50,937 bases of DNA from an uncultured Porphyromonadaceae bacterium (GCA_902489275.1 CABTZK010000015.1:1-50937); one strand, 5' to 3'. Shown: positions 19,251 through 27,829, numbered from the stretch's first letter. Notes: generated from the sequence alone by a model not told the origin. Numbers and translations: made by a program.

Positions 19251-20006
19251 ATGGAAAATAGCATAAGTTTTGATTTGAAGATTTGGCGTCAGGCTGGTCC
19301 AAAGGAAAAAGGCCGTTTCGAGACTTACCACATGGACGATATTCCAACTGACACCTCGTTTCTTGAGATGCTCGACATCCTGAACGAGCAACTCGTCGAA
19401 AAGGGTGAAGAACCCATCATGTTTGACCACGACTGCCGCGAGGGCATCTGCGGCATGTGCTCGCTCTACATCAATGGGCACCCTCACGGCCCTGCCCAAG
19501 GCGCAACCACTTGCCAACTCTACATGCGCCGCTTCCACGATGGAGAGACCATCACCGTTGAGCCTTGGCGTTCGGCGGCATTCCCCGTGATTAAGGACTT
19601 GATCGTGGACCGCAATGCGTTTGACAAAATCCAACAAGCTGGTGGCTACACAAGTTTCGCGTGCGGAGGCGCGCAAGACGCCAACGCGATTCTCATCAGC
19701 AAGGTGGCAGCCGACGAGGCCATGGACAGCGCGTCGTGCATTGGCTGCGGTGCCTGCGTTGCCGCCTGCAAGAACGGCTCGGCCATGCTCTTCGTCTCGG
19801 GCAAGGTGAGCCAGTTTGCCCTGCTCCCACAAGGCCAGGTCGAGGCCAAGCGCCGTGTGAAAGCCATGTTGAGCAAGATGGACGAACTCGGTTTTGGCAA
19901 CTGCACCAACACTGGCGCCTGCGCTGCCGAGTGCCCCAAGAACATCAAGCTGAGCAACATCGCTCGCCTGAACCGCGAGTTCATCTGCGCCAAGTGCAGT
20001 GACTAA
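19251..20006 (+). CDS. sdhB: Succinate dehydrogenase/fumarate reductase iron-sulfur subunit
   Basis: A 251-residue electron-transfer subunit linking FAD in SdhA to haem in SdhC. The N-terminal ferredoxin fold carries the 2Fe-2S ligands in CREGICGMCSLYINGHPHGP...TTC. The C-terminal domain has CIGCGACVAACKNGSAMLF and CTNTGACAAECPKNI for the 4Fe-4S and 3Fe-4S clusters. The length is normal. It ends the sdhCA-(ORF)-B operon and is followed by two hairpins. Confidence 0.94.
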   Translation: MENSISFDLKIWRQAGPKEKGRFETYHMDDIPTDTSFLEMLDILNEQLVEKGEEPIMFDHDCREGICGMCSLYINGHPHGPAQGATTCQLYMRRFHDGETITVEPWRSAAFPVIKDLIVDRNAFDKIQQAGGYTSFACGGAQDANAILISKVAADEAMDSASCIGCGACVAACKNGSAMLFVSGKVSQFALLPQGQVEAKRRVKAMLSKMDELGFGNCTNTGACAAECPKNIKLSNIARLNREFICAKCSD

Positions 20007-20018
20007 TGCGCCAACTCA

Positions 20019-20044
20019 CATGCTGCCAGCGAGATGGCGGCATG
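20019..20044 (+). terminator. First hairpin after sdhB
   Basis: CATGCTGCCA pairs with TGGCGGCATG (10 bp with one G-T pair) across a 6-nt loop, 12 nt after the sdhB stop. It has no U-tract and probably protects the mRNA 3' end or assists the second hairpin. Confidence 0.45.
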
Positions 20045-20066
20045 CGCACCCATAGGGAATGATCAC

Positions 20067-20099
20067 AAAAGCCGCCCGAAAACATTTCGAGCGGCTTTT
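20067..20099 (+). terminator. Intrinsic terminator of the sdh operon
   Basis: AAAAGCCGC pairs with GCGGCTTTT (9 bp), with an inner CGAAA/TTTCG pairing and a TTTT run at the end. This is a classical intrinsic terminator, 60 nt beyond sdhB and ahead of the ssb promoter. Confidence 0.8.
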
Positions 20100-20103
20100 A
20101 TTG

Positions 20104-20134
20104 TTGCTTTTGTAACACGAAACCACTAAATTTG
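20104..20134 (+). promoter_or_regulatory. ssb promoter, Bacteroidetes type
   Basis: TTG (20104-20106), a 20-nt spacer and TAAATTTG (20127-20134) match the consensus exactly. The leader to the ATG at 20168 would be about 28 nt. A TTG start at 20132 falls within the -7 box and is rejected. Confidence 0.7.
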
Positions 20135-20167
20135 TGGTTGAAAAAACAATTACTAAAAAACACAGTC

Positions 20168-20608
20168 ATGTCAGTGAACAAAGTCTTTCTTTTGGGCAAC
20201 GTGGGCAAAGACCCCGATGTCCGCTATCCCTCACAAGGACAAATCGTGGCCTCATTCTCCCTGGCAACCAGCGACCGCGCCTATACCAACGCCAATGGCG
20301 TTCAAGTGCCCGAGCGCACCGAGTGGCACAACATCGTGACCTGGGGCAAAACGGCAGAGATTGTCGAGAAATACGTGCGCAAGGGCACTAAACTCTTTAT
20401 CGAGGGCAAGCTCCGCACACGCTCCTACGACGACAGGAATAAAATCCGCCGCTACATTACTGAAGTCTACGTGGACCAGCTTGAGCTCCTCGGCAGCCGC
20501 CCACAGCAACCAGCCACGCCTCCAGCACAGCAGCAACCCTACGCGACACACCAACAGCCCACCCGCCCAGCCAGCGGCGATGAGCCAGTGACCGAAGTCC
20601 CCTTCTAA
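20168..20608 (+). CDS. ssb: Single-stranded DNA-binding protein
   Basis: A 146-residue SSB that coats single-stranded DNA during replication and repair. The OB-fold starts MSVNKVFLLGNVGKDPDVRY and includes VASFSLATSDRA, ERTEWHNIVTWGKTAEIVEKYVRKGTKLFIEGKLRTRSY and YITEVYVDQLELLGSR. A Gln/Pro-rich linker leads to an acidic tip ending EPVTEVPF, where partner proteins dock. The ATG at 20168 gives the standard SSB N-terminus. Confidence 0.94.
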   Translation: MSVNKVFLLGNVGKDPDVRYPSQGQIVASFSLATSDRAYTNANGVQVPERTEWHNIVTWGKTAEIVEKYVRKGTKLFIEGKLRTRSYDDRNKIRRYITEVYVDQLELLGSRPQQPATPPAQQQPYATHQQPTRPASGDEPVTEVPF

Positions 20609-20925
20609 CCACCCTCAAAAGAGGGCTTCGACATCGCCATCGGGAATTCTCCTCACATCGGCGCGCCGTCCCAGAGCGCATCACCAAAGCTGAATGAACA
20701 GCGACAGCGTATTGTAGCAAGTAAATGCACGCTTCCTTTCAAAAGATGCTGTGACAACCTTTCGTGGCAGGGGCGGTGAGGTGTGGCTTCCCCCCCCCCT
20801 TGAGTTTCAACGAATAAAAGGAAGGAACCTGTGACCAGTGAGACCTGACGAGCCGCCACAAGCACGCCTTGCCTCTCCTCTCGTCGGGGGGAGGGGCGAC
20901 AGCGAAATATCCCCCCAAGAGGGGA
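20609..20925. other. ssb-feoAB spacer with a candidate interspersed repeat
   Basis: About 320 bases without a gene. The right part (about 20780-20940) has a C10 run and nested inverted repeats: CGCCTTGC/GCAAGGCG at the outside and GGGGGGA/TCCCCCC inside. Long spurious frames cross it on both strands. The composition and nested structure suggest an intergenic repeat element that may occur elsewhere in the genome. That cannot be tested from this window. Confidence 0.35.
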
Positions 20926-20956
20926 TTGCACAAGCAAGGCGCACACACTACCTTTG
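20926..20956 (+). promoter_or_regulatory. feoAB promoter, Bacteroidetes type
   Basis: TTG (20926-20928), a 20-nt spacer and TACCTTTG (20949-20956) match the consensus. The leader to the ATG at 21024 would be about 62 nt. No clear Fur-box palindrome was found around it. Confidence 0.65.
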
Positions 20957-21023
20957 CAAGAATCAAGACATCGCAATCCCGCTGTGGCCGGATGGTGGCG
21001 ATGACGAAAACTTTTAGACGAAC

Positions 21024-23381
21024 ATGACACTCAAAGAACTTGGAATCGGACAACGGGGAACGGTCGTGAAAGTGGGCGGCGAGGGAGCGCTGCGCCAGCA
21101 CTTTCTTGACATGGGCATGATTCCCGGCACCGAGGTCACCCTCATCAAGTACGCGCCCATGGGCGACCCCATGGAACTGCTCATCCACGGCTATAACCTC
21201 ACCCTGCGCAAAAGCGATGCCTGCAAAATTGAGATTGTGCCGCATGACGGAGATGCCCAAGACACAGCCCCACGCCCCACCGGCACGACCGAGCCGCTGC
21301 AAATCGAGCATCCCGGACTGGGCGAGGCGGGCCGATACCACCACAAAGAGCAGGAAAATCCCCTCCCGCCCGACACCACGCTCACCTTTGCCCTGGCAGG
21401 AAACCAAAACTGTGGAAAAACCACGCTTTTCAACCAGCTCACAGGCTCCAAGCAGCGTGTGGGGAACTTTCCTGGGGTGACCGTTGAGCAGAAGAGTGGC
21501 ACCATCAAGGGGCATCCCGAAACACTCATTACCGACTTGCCAGGCATCTACTCGCTCTCTCCCTACACCAACGAAGAGATTGTGTCGCGCGATTTTATCC
21601 TCAAGACACACCCCAAAGGCATCATCAACATTGTGGATGCCACCAACATCGAGCGAAACCTCTATCTCACCATGCAACTCATGGAGCTCGACATCCCCAT
21701 TGTGCTCGCCCTCAACATGATGGACGAGGTGAGAAATAACGGGGGCACCATCCGCATCAACAAGATGGAGCAAGAACTCGGCATCCCCGTGGTGCCTATC
21801 TCGGCCATGAGAAACGAGGGGGTCGACGAACTTGTCACCCACGCGCTTCATGTGGCCAAGTACCAAGAGGGGCCTGGGCGCAAAGACTTCTGTAGCCCCG
21901 ACGACCACGGTGGCGCGGTGCACCGCTGCCGGCACGCTGTGATGCACCTCATCGAGGATCATGCCAAGGCAGCCGGCATCCCCGTGCGATTTGCGGCCAG
22001 CAAGGTGATTGAGGGCGACCAGCTGGTGTTCGACGCGCTCAAGCTGAGCCAAAACGAGAAACATCTGCTGGGTCACATCCTCAAGCAACTGGAAGAGGAA
22101 CGAGGCCTCGACCCGGCAGCCGCCATGGCCGACATGCGCTTCTCGTTCATCCAAAGCGTTTGCGCCAAAACCGTGGTGAGGCCCCAGGAAAGCATCGAGC
22201 ACCGCCGCAGCCGCCATATCGACAAAATCTTAACGGGCAAGTGGACCGCCCTCCCCACGTTTATCCTGCTCATGGGGCTCATGTTTTGGGTCACGTTTGA
22301 CCTGCTGGGCGGCAAGCTGCAAGAATGGATTGAGTGGGGTGTAGAGCGATTCACCGCGATAACCGACGTAGCGCTCACGCAGTGGGGCATCAGCGACGTG
22401 GTGCACTCGCTCATCATCGAGGGCGTGTATGCTGGCGTGGGAACTGTGGTGAGTTTCCTGCCCTATATTGTGCTGCTATTCCTGTTCCTGTCGCTGTTTG
22501 AGGACAGTGGCTACATGGCGCGCATCGCTTTCGTCATGGACAAGCTGCTCCGCAAGCTGGGGCTTTCGGGCCGCTCCATCGTTCCGCTGCTCATGGGATT
22601 TGGCTGCTCGGTGCCCAGCGTGATGGCCAGCCGCACGCTCCCCTCGGCACGCGACCGCAGCCTCACGGTCTTGCTCACCCCTTTCATGAGCTGCACGGCC
22701 AAGCTCCCCATATACGCCTTTTTCACAGCGGCTTTCTTCCCCGAAAACGGCGCATGGGTGATGATCAGCCTCTACCTGCTGGGCATTGTCGTGGCCATTG
22801 CTGTGGCGCTGCTGCTCAAGGGGACCGTTTTTCATGGCGAGGCCGTGCCCTTTGTCATGGAGCTGCCCAATTACCGCATGCCAGGCCTTCGCACGGTTCT
22901 TCAGCTGCTTTGGGACAAGACCAAGGACTTCGTGCAACGCGCGTTCACGGTGATTTTCGTGGCCACCATTGTCGTGTGGTTCCTACAGTCATTCAACTGG
23001 CGGCTGCAACTCACCAGCGACTCAAGCCAGAGCATGCTGGCGAGCATTGCCACCGGCATCGCCCCCATTTTCAGCCCGCTTGGCTTTGGCGACTGGAAAG
23101 TGGTGACCTCGCTCATCTCGGGCTTCATGGCCAAAGAGACCGTGGTGTCGACGCTCACCGTGCTTTTGGGCAGCACGGGCACCATCAGCAGCCTTCTCAG
23201 CAGCTCGGCGGCCTACGTGCTGCTCGTGTTCTGCCTGCTCTACACTCCTTGCGTGGCCACGATCGCCACGGTACGCCAGGAACTCGGCAGCAAGTACGCC
23301 TTAGGCATCGTGCTGTGGCAATGCTCAGTTGCTTGGCTTATCGCCTGGATTGTGAAACTCGTCATTGAAGCCTTCCTATGA
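21024..23381 (+). CDS. feoB: Ferrous iron transporter, FeoA-FeoB fusion
   Basis: A 785-residue Fe(II) uptake protein of the inner membrane. Residues 1-74 are an SH3-like FeoA domain (GQRGTVVKVGGEGALRQHFLDMGMIPGTEV). After a variable linker comes the FeoB G domain: G1 at 126-134 (GNQNCGKTT), DLPGIYSLSPY for G3 and LNMMDEV for G4. The GDI-like helical domain follows. The C-terminal membrane domain has two Gate-type halves, including SGYMARIAFVMDK, GFGCSVPSVMASRT and SCTAKLPIYAFF. FeoA-FeoB fusions are frequent in Bacteroidetes. The stop overlaps the start of a Cys-rich membrane peptide by 4 nt. Confidence 0.95.
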   Translation: MTLKELGIGQRGTVVKVGGEGALRQHFLDMGMIPGTEVTLIKYAPMGDPMELLIHGYNLTLRKSDACKIEIVPHDGDAQDTAPRPTGTTEPLQIEHPGLGEAGRYHHKEQENPLPPDTTLTFALAGNQNCGKTTLFNQLTGSKQRVGNFPGVTVEQKSGTIKGHPETLITDLPGIYSLSPYTNEEIVSRDFILKTHPKGIINIVDATNIERNLYLTMQLMELDIPIVLALNMMDEVRNNGGTIRINKMEQELGIPVVPISAMRNEGVDELVTHALHVAKYQEGPGRKDFCSPDDHGGAVHRCRHAVMHLIEDHAKAAGIPVRFAASKVIEGDQLVFDALKLSQNEKHLLGHILKQLEEERGLDPAAAMADMRFSFIQSVCAKTVVRPQESIEHRRSRHIDKILTGKWTALPTFILLMGLMFWVTFDLLGGKLQEWIEWGVERFTAITDVALTQWGISDVVHSLIIEGVYAGVGTVVSFLPYIVLLFLFLSLFEDSGYMARIAFVMDKLLRKLGLSGRSIVPLLMGFGCSVPSVMASRTLPSARDRSLTVLLTPFMSCTAKLPIYAFFTAAFFPENGAWVMISLYLLGIVVAIAVALLLKGTVFHGEAVPFVMELPNYRMPGLRTVLQLLWDKTKDFVQRAFTVIFVATIVVWFLQSFNWRLQLTSDSSQSMLASIATGIAPIFSPLGFGDWKVVTSLISGFMAKETVVSTLTVLLGSTGTISSLLSSSAAYVLLVFCLLYTPCVATIATVRQELGSKYALGIVLWQCSVAWLIAWIVKLVIEAFL

Positions 23382-23542
23382 ATTTACAAAGCTGGACGTT
23401 GCTGATCGTCATCCTGGGCATCGCGGCAGTCGTCATCTGGCGGCTTCACCGCCAGCACAAGCGCAGTGGCGGCTCATGCGCCAACTGCTCGGCCTCGGGG
23501 TGTGCCTTGCGTGCCCTCAAAGAAAAAAACAACAAGCGGTAG
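23378..23542 (+). CDS. FeoB-associated Cys-rich membrane peptide
   Basis: A 54-residue protein, easily missed because of its size. Its ATG overlaps the feoB stop (ATGA), so the two are probably translationally coupled. One membrane helix (WTLLIVILGIAAVVIWRL) is followed by a basic stretch and a cytoplasmic-looking tail with CANCSASGC (Cys34, Cys37, Cys42) and a lysine-rich end. It matches the FeoB-associated Cys-rich membrane protein pattern. A role in FeoB assembly, Fe-S sensing or iron handling is likely but unproven. Confidence 0.85.
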   Translation: MNLQSWTLLIVILGIAAVVIWRLHRQHKRSGGSCANCSASGCALRALKEKNNKR

Positions 23543-23569
23543 CCCCCCTCTTTCCTGCTCGCGCCCTCG

Positions 23570-24439
23570 TTACTGCCGGGATTTCGCGAGCAGCTGTGCA
23601 AAAACATCGATATTGAGTGCGGTCAAATCGGGCAGCGGGTCACTGGCCATGGCCGTCTCCAGCGTGGTTTCGCCACTGAGGACCAAAACCCCCAGGCTGC
23701 CCGCATTCCAGGCGGTGGCCACATCGGTATAGATGCGGTCGCCCACCATGGCCAGCTCATCGCTTTGCAAGCCACGCTTGTCGCGAATGCAGTGGAGCAT
23801 ACTGGGGTTGGGCTTGCCTATCACCACATCGGGGCGGCGGCCTGACGCTCCCTCGATGCACTTGCACAAGCTGCCGCAATCGACAAGGATGGTCTCCTGG
23901 TCGGTGGGGCACACCCAATCGGGATTGGTGGCGATGTAGGGAATATCGGCCTTTGAGGCCCACCATGCCGCGCGGCACAAGCGGCTGTAGACCAATGTGG
24001 TGTCAAAAGCCACAACAAGAGCGTCGGGGCGGTCGGCAGGGCTGTCGGCACAAAGCTCAAAGCCCGCTTTCACCAGTTCCTCCTGCATGCTGGGGGTCCC
24101 TAAGACAAAGAGGCGTTTCGCTTGTGGATGATGCCACCCGATGTAGTCAATCATGGCCAGCAAGGAGGTGTACATCTGTTCTTTGGAGGCCTTGATGCCC
24201 AGGTGGTCGAGCTTGATCAAGTAATCTTTGGCGCTTTTGGTGGGGTTATTGGTCAAGAACGAGTAGGAGATGCCCAGCTGAACGAGCATCTCAAGAAATT
24301 TTCGAGTATAGGGAAACAACGTGTCACCCATGTAGATTGTCCCATCCATGTCGAGTGCCACGTGCTTGATTTTGCGGCAGCGCTCCATGAGCCTCTGCTC
24401 GCCCAGCGGCGACATATATCGGTCAAAGTTCATCATCAT
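23570..24439 (-). CDS. HAD-IIA family (NagD-like) phosphatase
   Basis: A 289-residue soluble phosphatase of the haloacid dehalogenase superfamily, subclass IIA. Motif I is ALDMDGTIYMGDTLF, with the nucleophile and acid/base aspartates. Motif II is SFLTNNPTKS. Motif III/IV are VVIGKPNPSML and MVGDRIYTDVATAWNAG. The large C2 cap lies between. Family members act on p-nitrophenyl phosphate, nucleotides, glycerol phosphates or sugar phosphates; the substrate cannot be chosen here. It lies 68 nt downstream of the tetR gene on the same strand, with no promoter of its own seen, so the two may be co-transcribed. A glycerol-phosphate role is possible given the glp locus 4 kb away, but this is weak. Confidence 0.85.
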   Translation of the reverse strand: MMMNFDRYMSPLGEQRLMERCRKIKHVALDMDGTIYMGDTLFPYTRKFLEMLVQLGISYSFLTNNPTKSAKDYLIKLDHLGIKASKEQMYTSLLAMIDYIGWHHPQAKRLFVLGTPSMQEELVKAGFELCADSPADRPDALVVAFDTTLVYSRLCRAAWWASKADIPYIATNPDWVCPTDQETILVDCGSLCKCIEGASGRRPDVVIGKPNPSMLHCIRDKRGLQSDELAMVGDRIYTDVATAWNAGSLGVLVLSGETTLETAMASDPLPDLTALNIDVFAQLLAKSRQ

Positions 24440-24507
24440 CGAGTCATTGGCTGCTATGGCCAGGTAAAGGCAGGACTATTTTTCAGCATAGGCAAGCATC
24501 CACGCGC

Positions 24508-25206
24508 TCAGGCCAAGCAGTCACTGATGAGTTCATCACTGATGCCTTTTGCTTTCATTTTTTCGGCAACAGCCCGCTTGTAGTCATCCAGCTCTTGATA
24601 GTGGAATATGATATGCCCAAATTCCTCTAACGCTTTTTCAATGCGTGCCTGCCCTTGCTCGGTACTCAAATCAATATCTGAGAACTTGGAGCGATCCCTA
24701 TGGAGATTGAGGTAATAAATGCCGCCAATGACCAGTGCCGAAAGGGCTACAACGTCTATGTTCTTGAATTTTGCCCCGTAGGCGTCAACCAAAGGCATGG
24801 TGTGCATTTCCCGAAGCATGGCCGTGCGGACGGTCGTCTCATTGCCCTCGGCGATTTCCCAGCGCAGCAACTCCAGCATCACCGACTTATCCTGTAACGC
24901 TTTCTGCACGTCTTTGAGAATACTGACATAGCCCGCTTCGGAATCGGCCGGGAACTCGATTCCTGTCAGAATGTCCTTGAACCAATAGTCATACTGCCTG
25001 ACAAATTCATCATAGAAGTCGCTCAGGTTGTCATACCGGTTGTAGAAGACGAGCGGCTCTATCCGGGCTTTCTTGATGAGCTCGGTTACCAGCATCGACG
25101 CAAAGCCCTTTTTCTTAATCAGGCTCTCGGCCGCCTTTGCGATGTCGGCCTTGATGTCAACATTTTTTCTTCTGTACCTCTTCGGTTTCTTCTCTGCCTC
25201 TGCCAT
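24508..25206 (-). CDS. TetR/AcrR-family transcriptional regulator
   Basis: A 232-residue regulator. After a basic N-terminus (MAEAEKKPKRYRRKN) comes the TetR DNA-binding domain: IAKAAESLIKKKGFASMLVTELIKKARIEPLVFYNRYDNLSDFYDEFV, with the recognition helix in the middle. The C-terminal ligand domain is not like any family I can name. It is divergent from an outer membrane receptor. The shared 136-bp spacer holds both promoters and an inverted repeat inside the receptor promoter, so repression of the receptor is the likely job. Base composition is closer to the AT-rich receptor gene than to the rest of the window. Confidence 0.87.
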   Translation of the reverse strand: MAEAEKKPKRYRRKNVDIKADIAKAAESLIKKKGFASMLVTELIKKARIEPLVFYNRYDNLSDFYDEFVRQYDYWFKDILTGIEFPADSEAGYVSILKDVQKALQDKSVMLELLRWEIAEGNETTVRTAMLREMHTMPLVDAYGAKFKNIDVVALSALVIGGIYYLNLHRDRSKFSDIDLSTEQGQARIEKALEEFGHIIFHYQELDDYKRAVAEKMKAKGISDELISDCLA

Positions 25207-25226
25207 TTAAACAGTAAATAACGCCT

Positions 25227-25257
25227 CAAAGTTATTGATAAGAATCAAAAAATACAA
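25227..25257 (-). promoter_or_regulatory. tetR promoter, Bacteroidetes type
   Basis: On the minus strand TTG (25255-25257), 20 nt, then TAACTTTG (25227-25234): an exact match to the consensus. The leader to the ATG would be about 15 nt. Confidence 0.65.
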
Positions 25258-25285
25258 ATTTTCGAAACAACAATTACAATTTTTC

Positions 25286-25298
25286 TTGTTATAAACAA
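25286..25298. promoter_or_regulatory. Candidate operator in the receptor promoter
   Basis: TTGTT-ATA-AACAA is a perfect 13-bp inverted repeat that overlaps the -33 TTG (25286-25288) and part of the spacer of the receptor promoter. A TetR protein bound here would block polymerase. It is the best operator candidate for the divergent TetR regulator, although short AT-rich palindromes also arise by chance. Confidence 0.4.
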
Positions 25299-25306
25299 TA
25301 TATATG

Positions 25307-25314
25307 TATATTTG
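25307..25314 (+). promoter_or_regulatory. -7 element of the outer membrane receptor promoter
   Basis: TATATTTG, with TTG (25286-25288) 18 nt upstream. It shows that an ATG at 25304 lies in the promoter and that translation starts at 25343. Confidence 0.6.
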
Positions 25315-25342
25315 CAGCTTTGGAAAACAATTCGTCGGCGTA

Positions 25343-27646
25343 ATGAAGAAAGAATTAATTCTTACTGTTATTAGTGTATTCTTTTGTTTGACACTAAATG
25401 CTCAAGACTTACGGGGGCAAGTGTTCAACGAACGAGGTGAAGCACTGGCTTATGCCAATGTCGTCATGCTGACGAAATCGGACAGCTCTTTTATCGCAGG
25501 CGTTGTAACGGCTGACGATGGACATTTTCTACTGGCAAAGCCGCAGAAAACATCTTTAGATGACTGTTTGATACGGATTAGCAGCATAGGCTACCGCAAC
25601 AAGTATTTGAGTCCCCATGCAGATATGGACACCATCATCATGGCAGAAAAACCCCAAGAATTAAGCGAAGTCGCAGTTTACACAAAACGTCCTGAAATTC
25701 AAACGAATAGAGGAAAGATGCAAGTCAATGTTCAGCACACCATGTTGGCACGAACAGGCGACGCTATTCAAATTCTGTCCATGATGCCTTTTGTCAGCCG
25801 TACAGCAGATGGGGTATCTGTCTTTGGCAGAGGAACTCCCCTGATTTATATCGACAACATGAAGATTAATGACATCAGTGAGTTGCAAAAACTGTCCAGT
25901 GATGAGGTGAAACTCGTTGAAATCAATCTTCATCCAGGTGCGAACTATGGCAACAACGTCAAAGCGGTTATCAAAATCAAGACGATTAGAAAAGATAAAG
26001 GCTTGAGCGTCAACCTTACAGCACGTGAAACTCAGGTAAAGCATTTCAATCATTTAGGGTTTGGCAAGTTGAACTATCGCTTGCAAAAGTGGGATTTCTT
26101 CGGGGGCATGAGCTTCCAATACGATCGCAAGGAAAGTTCAACAGGAAACTTGATTGATTTTGAGCATGGCAGTCACACCATCAATGTAGACCAGTCGTTC
26201 AACAATAATATTAAAAGCAGGTCACTCAATGTGAACTCTGGGCTCAACTTTTCCAACAATGGGAAAAATGACTTTGGCATGAAATACAATTTTTCACGGA
26301 CACCCTCTCGCAGAGATGAGATGAGCGGAACCAGCACTTATTCAATAGATAACGCCACAAAGGATTCTGAAAATGTCATGCTACTGAGAAAAGACGAAAA
26401 AACAAATCACGCACTGAATGCCTATTACATCACCTCCTTGTGGAAAGGCAACAGGTTGACTATAAACGTTGATTACATGCAAGGGAAAACCCGCTCTCAA
26501 TACAGGACCTACTGGACACAGGAGAAAGATGTGGATTCTAAAAACCAATCTGATTATCAGCTATATACGGGAAAAGCCGAAATCCTTAACCCACAGTGGG
26601 GTGGAGAACTGCATTATGGCTTGGAATTTTCTTTCACCAAAAACAACTATTCGTATCATGCCGAGCAAACGAGCAATTCGGCTTTAAATGAGAGTGAAGA
26701 TGAAAACCGGCAAAGATTGTGGGGGCTTTTTGCGTCGCAGTCAAAAACTTTCGGTAATTTTTCCATAGAAGCGGGTGGACGCATGGAAATTGCCGATTAT
26801 CAATACTTTCATGGAGAAAAACTCGATGAGGAGGTGAGTAAAGACTATAAGAAAATATTGCCCTACTTGCAGATTGATTTTGATAAGAATGCCGTCGCCA
26901 TGTCATTGAGTTACACGAACACCATTCATCGCCCCTCTTACGGGCAATTAAACAGCAGCACGGCATATGTAGACAAATATACCTATCAACGAGGCAATCC
27001 GCTGTTGCTCTCGGCCTATGACTATGTTCTTGATTTCGTGTTCTCGTGGAAAGGCTTGATGATTGACATGACACACACCTGGTATGAGAACAGCCTCATG
27101 CGCACGACCCAGAAGTTAGAGAACACTCCAGCAATGCTGTTTACGACAGAAAACATTCCGCATTATCGGGAATGGAGCGCGACGGTGACTTACACCTCAA
27201 CGATTAAATTTTGGCGTCCTAAAGTTGAAATGAGTGTATTCAAGCAAGCGCTTGCGTATCGTGGCAGGAACTACAATAAGCCCTATTTCAGCTATGAGCT
27301 TGATCAGCTTTTCCGGCTCTCGAAGCACGTCAATCTTTCATTCGACTTGTGGGGAACGGCGGCAGGCAATCTCTATTTATCTGATTACAAGCCTTCTTTC
27401 CGTACCGACATCGGTCTGAACGCCTCCTTGCTGAAAAACAAGTTGGCGATTTGGATTAAAGTTTCCGACTTATTCAATACCGACAAGGAGCGATGGAGCA
27501 GCCTCATCAACGATGTTTATTACTCAAAAGACAGGAAACTCGACACACGGGGCGTGATGCTACAGCTGCGTTATTCATTCAATCCACAGCGCAGCAAATA
27601 CAAAGGACGAGCAACAAGTAGCGAAATCATGCGACTACAAAAGTAA
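25343..27646 (+). CDS. TonB-dependent receptor-like outer membrane beta-barrel protein
   Basis: A 767-residue outer membrane protein. A signal peptide (MKKELILTVISVFFCLTLNA) precedes a CarboxypepD_reg-like Ig domain (LRGQVFNERGEALAYANVVML). A plug-like domain follows (LARTGDAIQILSMMPFVS..., LIYIDNMKINDISELQKL, VELNLHPGANYGN-like). The rest is a beta-barrel of the OMP_b-brl_3 type, with the usual Tyr/Trp-rich strands and the motif SYTNTIHRPSYGQLN. There is no SusD partner. The ligand is unknown. The gene is visibly more AT-rich than the window average and is divergent from tetR, so the pair may have been acquired together. The start is fixed by the promoter and the signal peptide. Confidence 0.85.
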   Translation: MKKELILTVISVFFCLTLNAQDLRGQVFNERGEALAYANVVMLTKSDSSFIAGVVTADDGHFLLAKPQKTSLDDCLIRISSIGYRNKYLSPHADMDTIIMAEKPQELSEVAVYTKRPEIQTNRGKMQVNVQHTMLARTGDAIQILSMMPFVSRTADGVSVFGRGTPLIYIDNMKINDISELQKLSSDEVKLVEINLHPGANYGNNVKAVIKIKTIRKDKGLSVNLTARETQVKHFNHLGFGKLNYRLQKWDFFGGMSFQYDRKESSTGNLIDFEHGSHTINVDQSFNNNIKSRSLNVNSGLNFSNNGKNDFGMKYNFSRTPSRRDEMSGTSTYSIDNATKDSENVMLLRKDEKTNHALNAYYITSLWKGNRLTINVDYMQGKTRSQYRTYWTQEKDVDSKNQSDYQLYTGKAEILNPQWGGELHYGLEFSFTKNNYSYHAEQTSNSALNESEDENRQRLWGLFASQSKTFGNFSIEAGGRMEIADYQYFHGEKLDEEVSKDYKKILPYLQIDFDKNAVAMSLSYTNTIHRPSYGQLNSSTAYVDKYTYQRGNPLLLSAYDYVLDFVFSWKGLMIDMTHTWYENSLMRTTQKLENTPAMLFTTENIPHYREWSATVTYTSTIKFWRPKVEMSVFKQALAYRGRNYNKPYFSYELDQLFRLSKHVNLSFDLWGTAAGNLYLSDYKPSFRTDIGLNASLLKNKLAIWIKVSDLFNTDKERWSSLINDVYYSKDRKLDTRGVMLQLRYSFNPQRSKYKGRATSSEIMRLQK

Positions 27647-27665
27647 CGGTTTTTTTGTATTCATC

Positions 27666-27782
27666 ATGATGATGGATGTGAAGCAACAAGAAATATCAAA
27701 CAATACAAATGAAGAGGATAGTGTAGTGGCAGATTGCGCAATGACTACAGAAGATGAGAAACTGATAGGGAGCGATTGCTAA
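27666..27782 (+). CDS. Possible 38-residue acidic ORF
   Basis: A short open frame starting with three ATG codons, 19 nt after the receptor stop. The peptide (MMMDVKQQEISNNTNEEDS...) is acidic, with two cysteines, and matches nothing I recognise. It may be a co-transcribed small protein or noise. The remaining sequence up to 27829 shows nothing. Confidence 0.2.
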   Translation: MMMDVKQQEISNNTNEEDSVVADCAMTTEDEKLIGSDC

Positions 27783-27829
27783 AAAACAGGTGAGGCTGAA
27801 AACACCGACTGCACGCCGAACCGCAAAAA

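Noticed and set aside
20132..20167. TTG start extending SSB by 12 residues
   Set aside because: It falls in the TAAATTTG -7 element. The ATG at 20168 gives the canonical SSB N-terminus.
20739..22217. 492-codon minus-strand frame opposite feoAB
   Set aside because: FeoAB motifs on the plus strand are complete. The antisense frame continues through the repeat-like spacer, as expected for a chance frame in GC-rich DNA.
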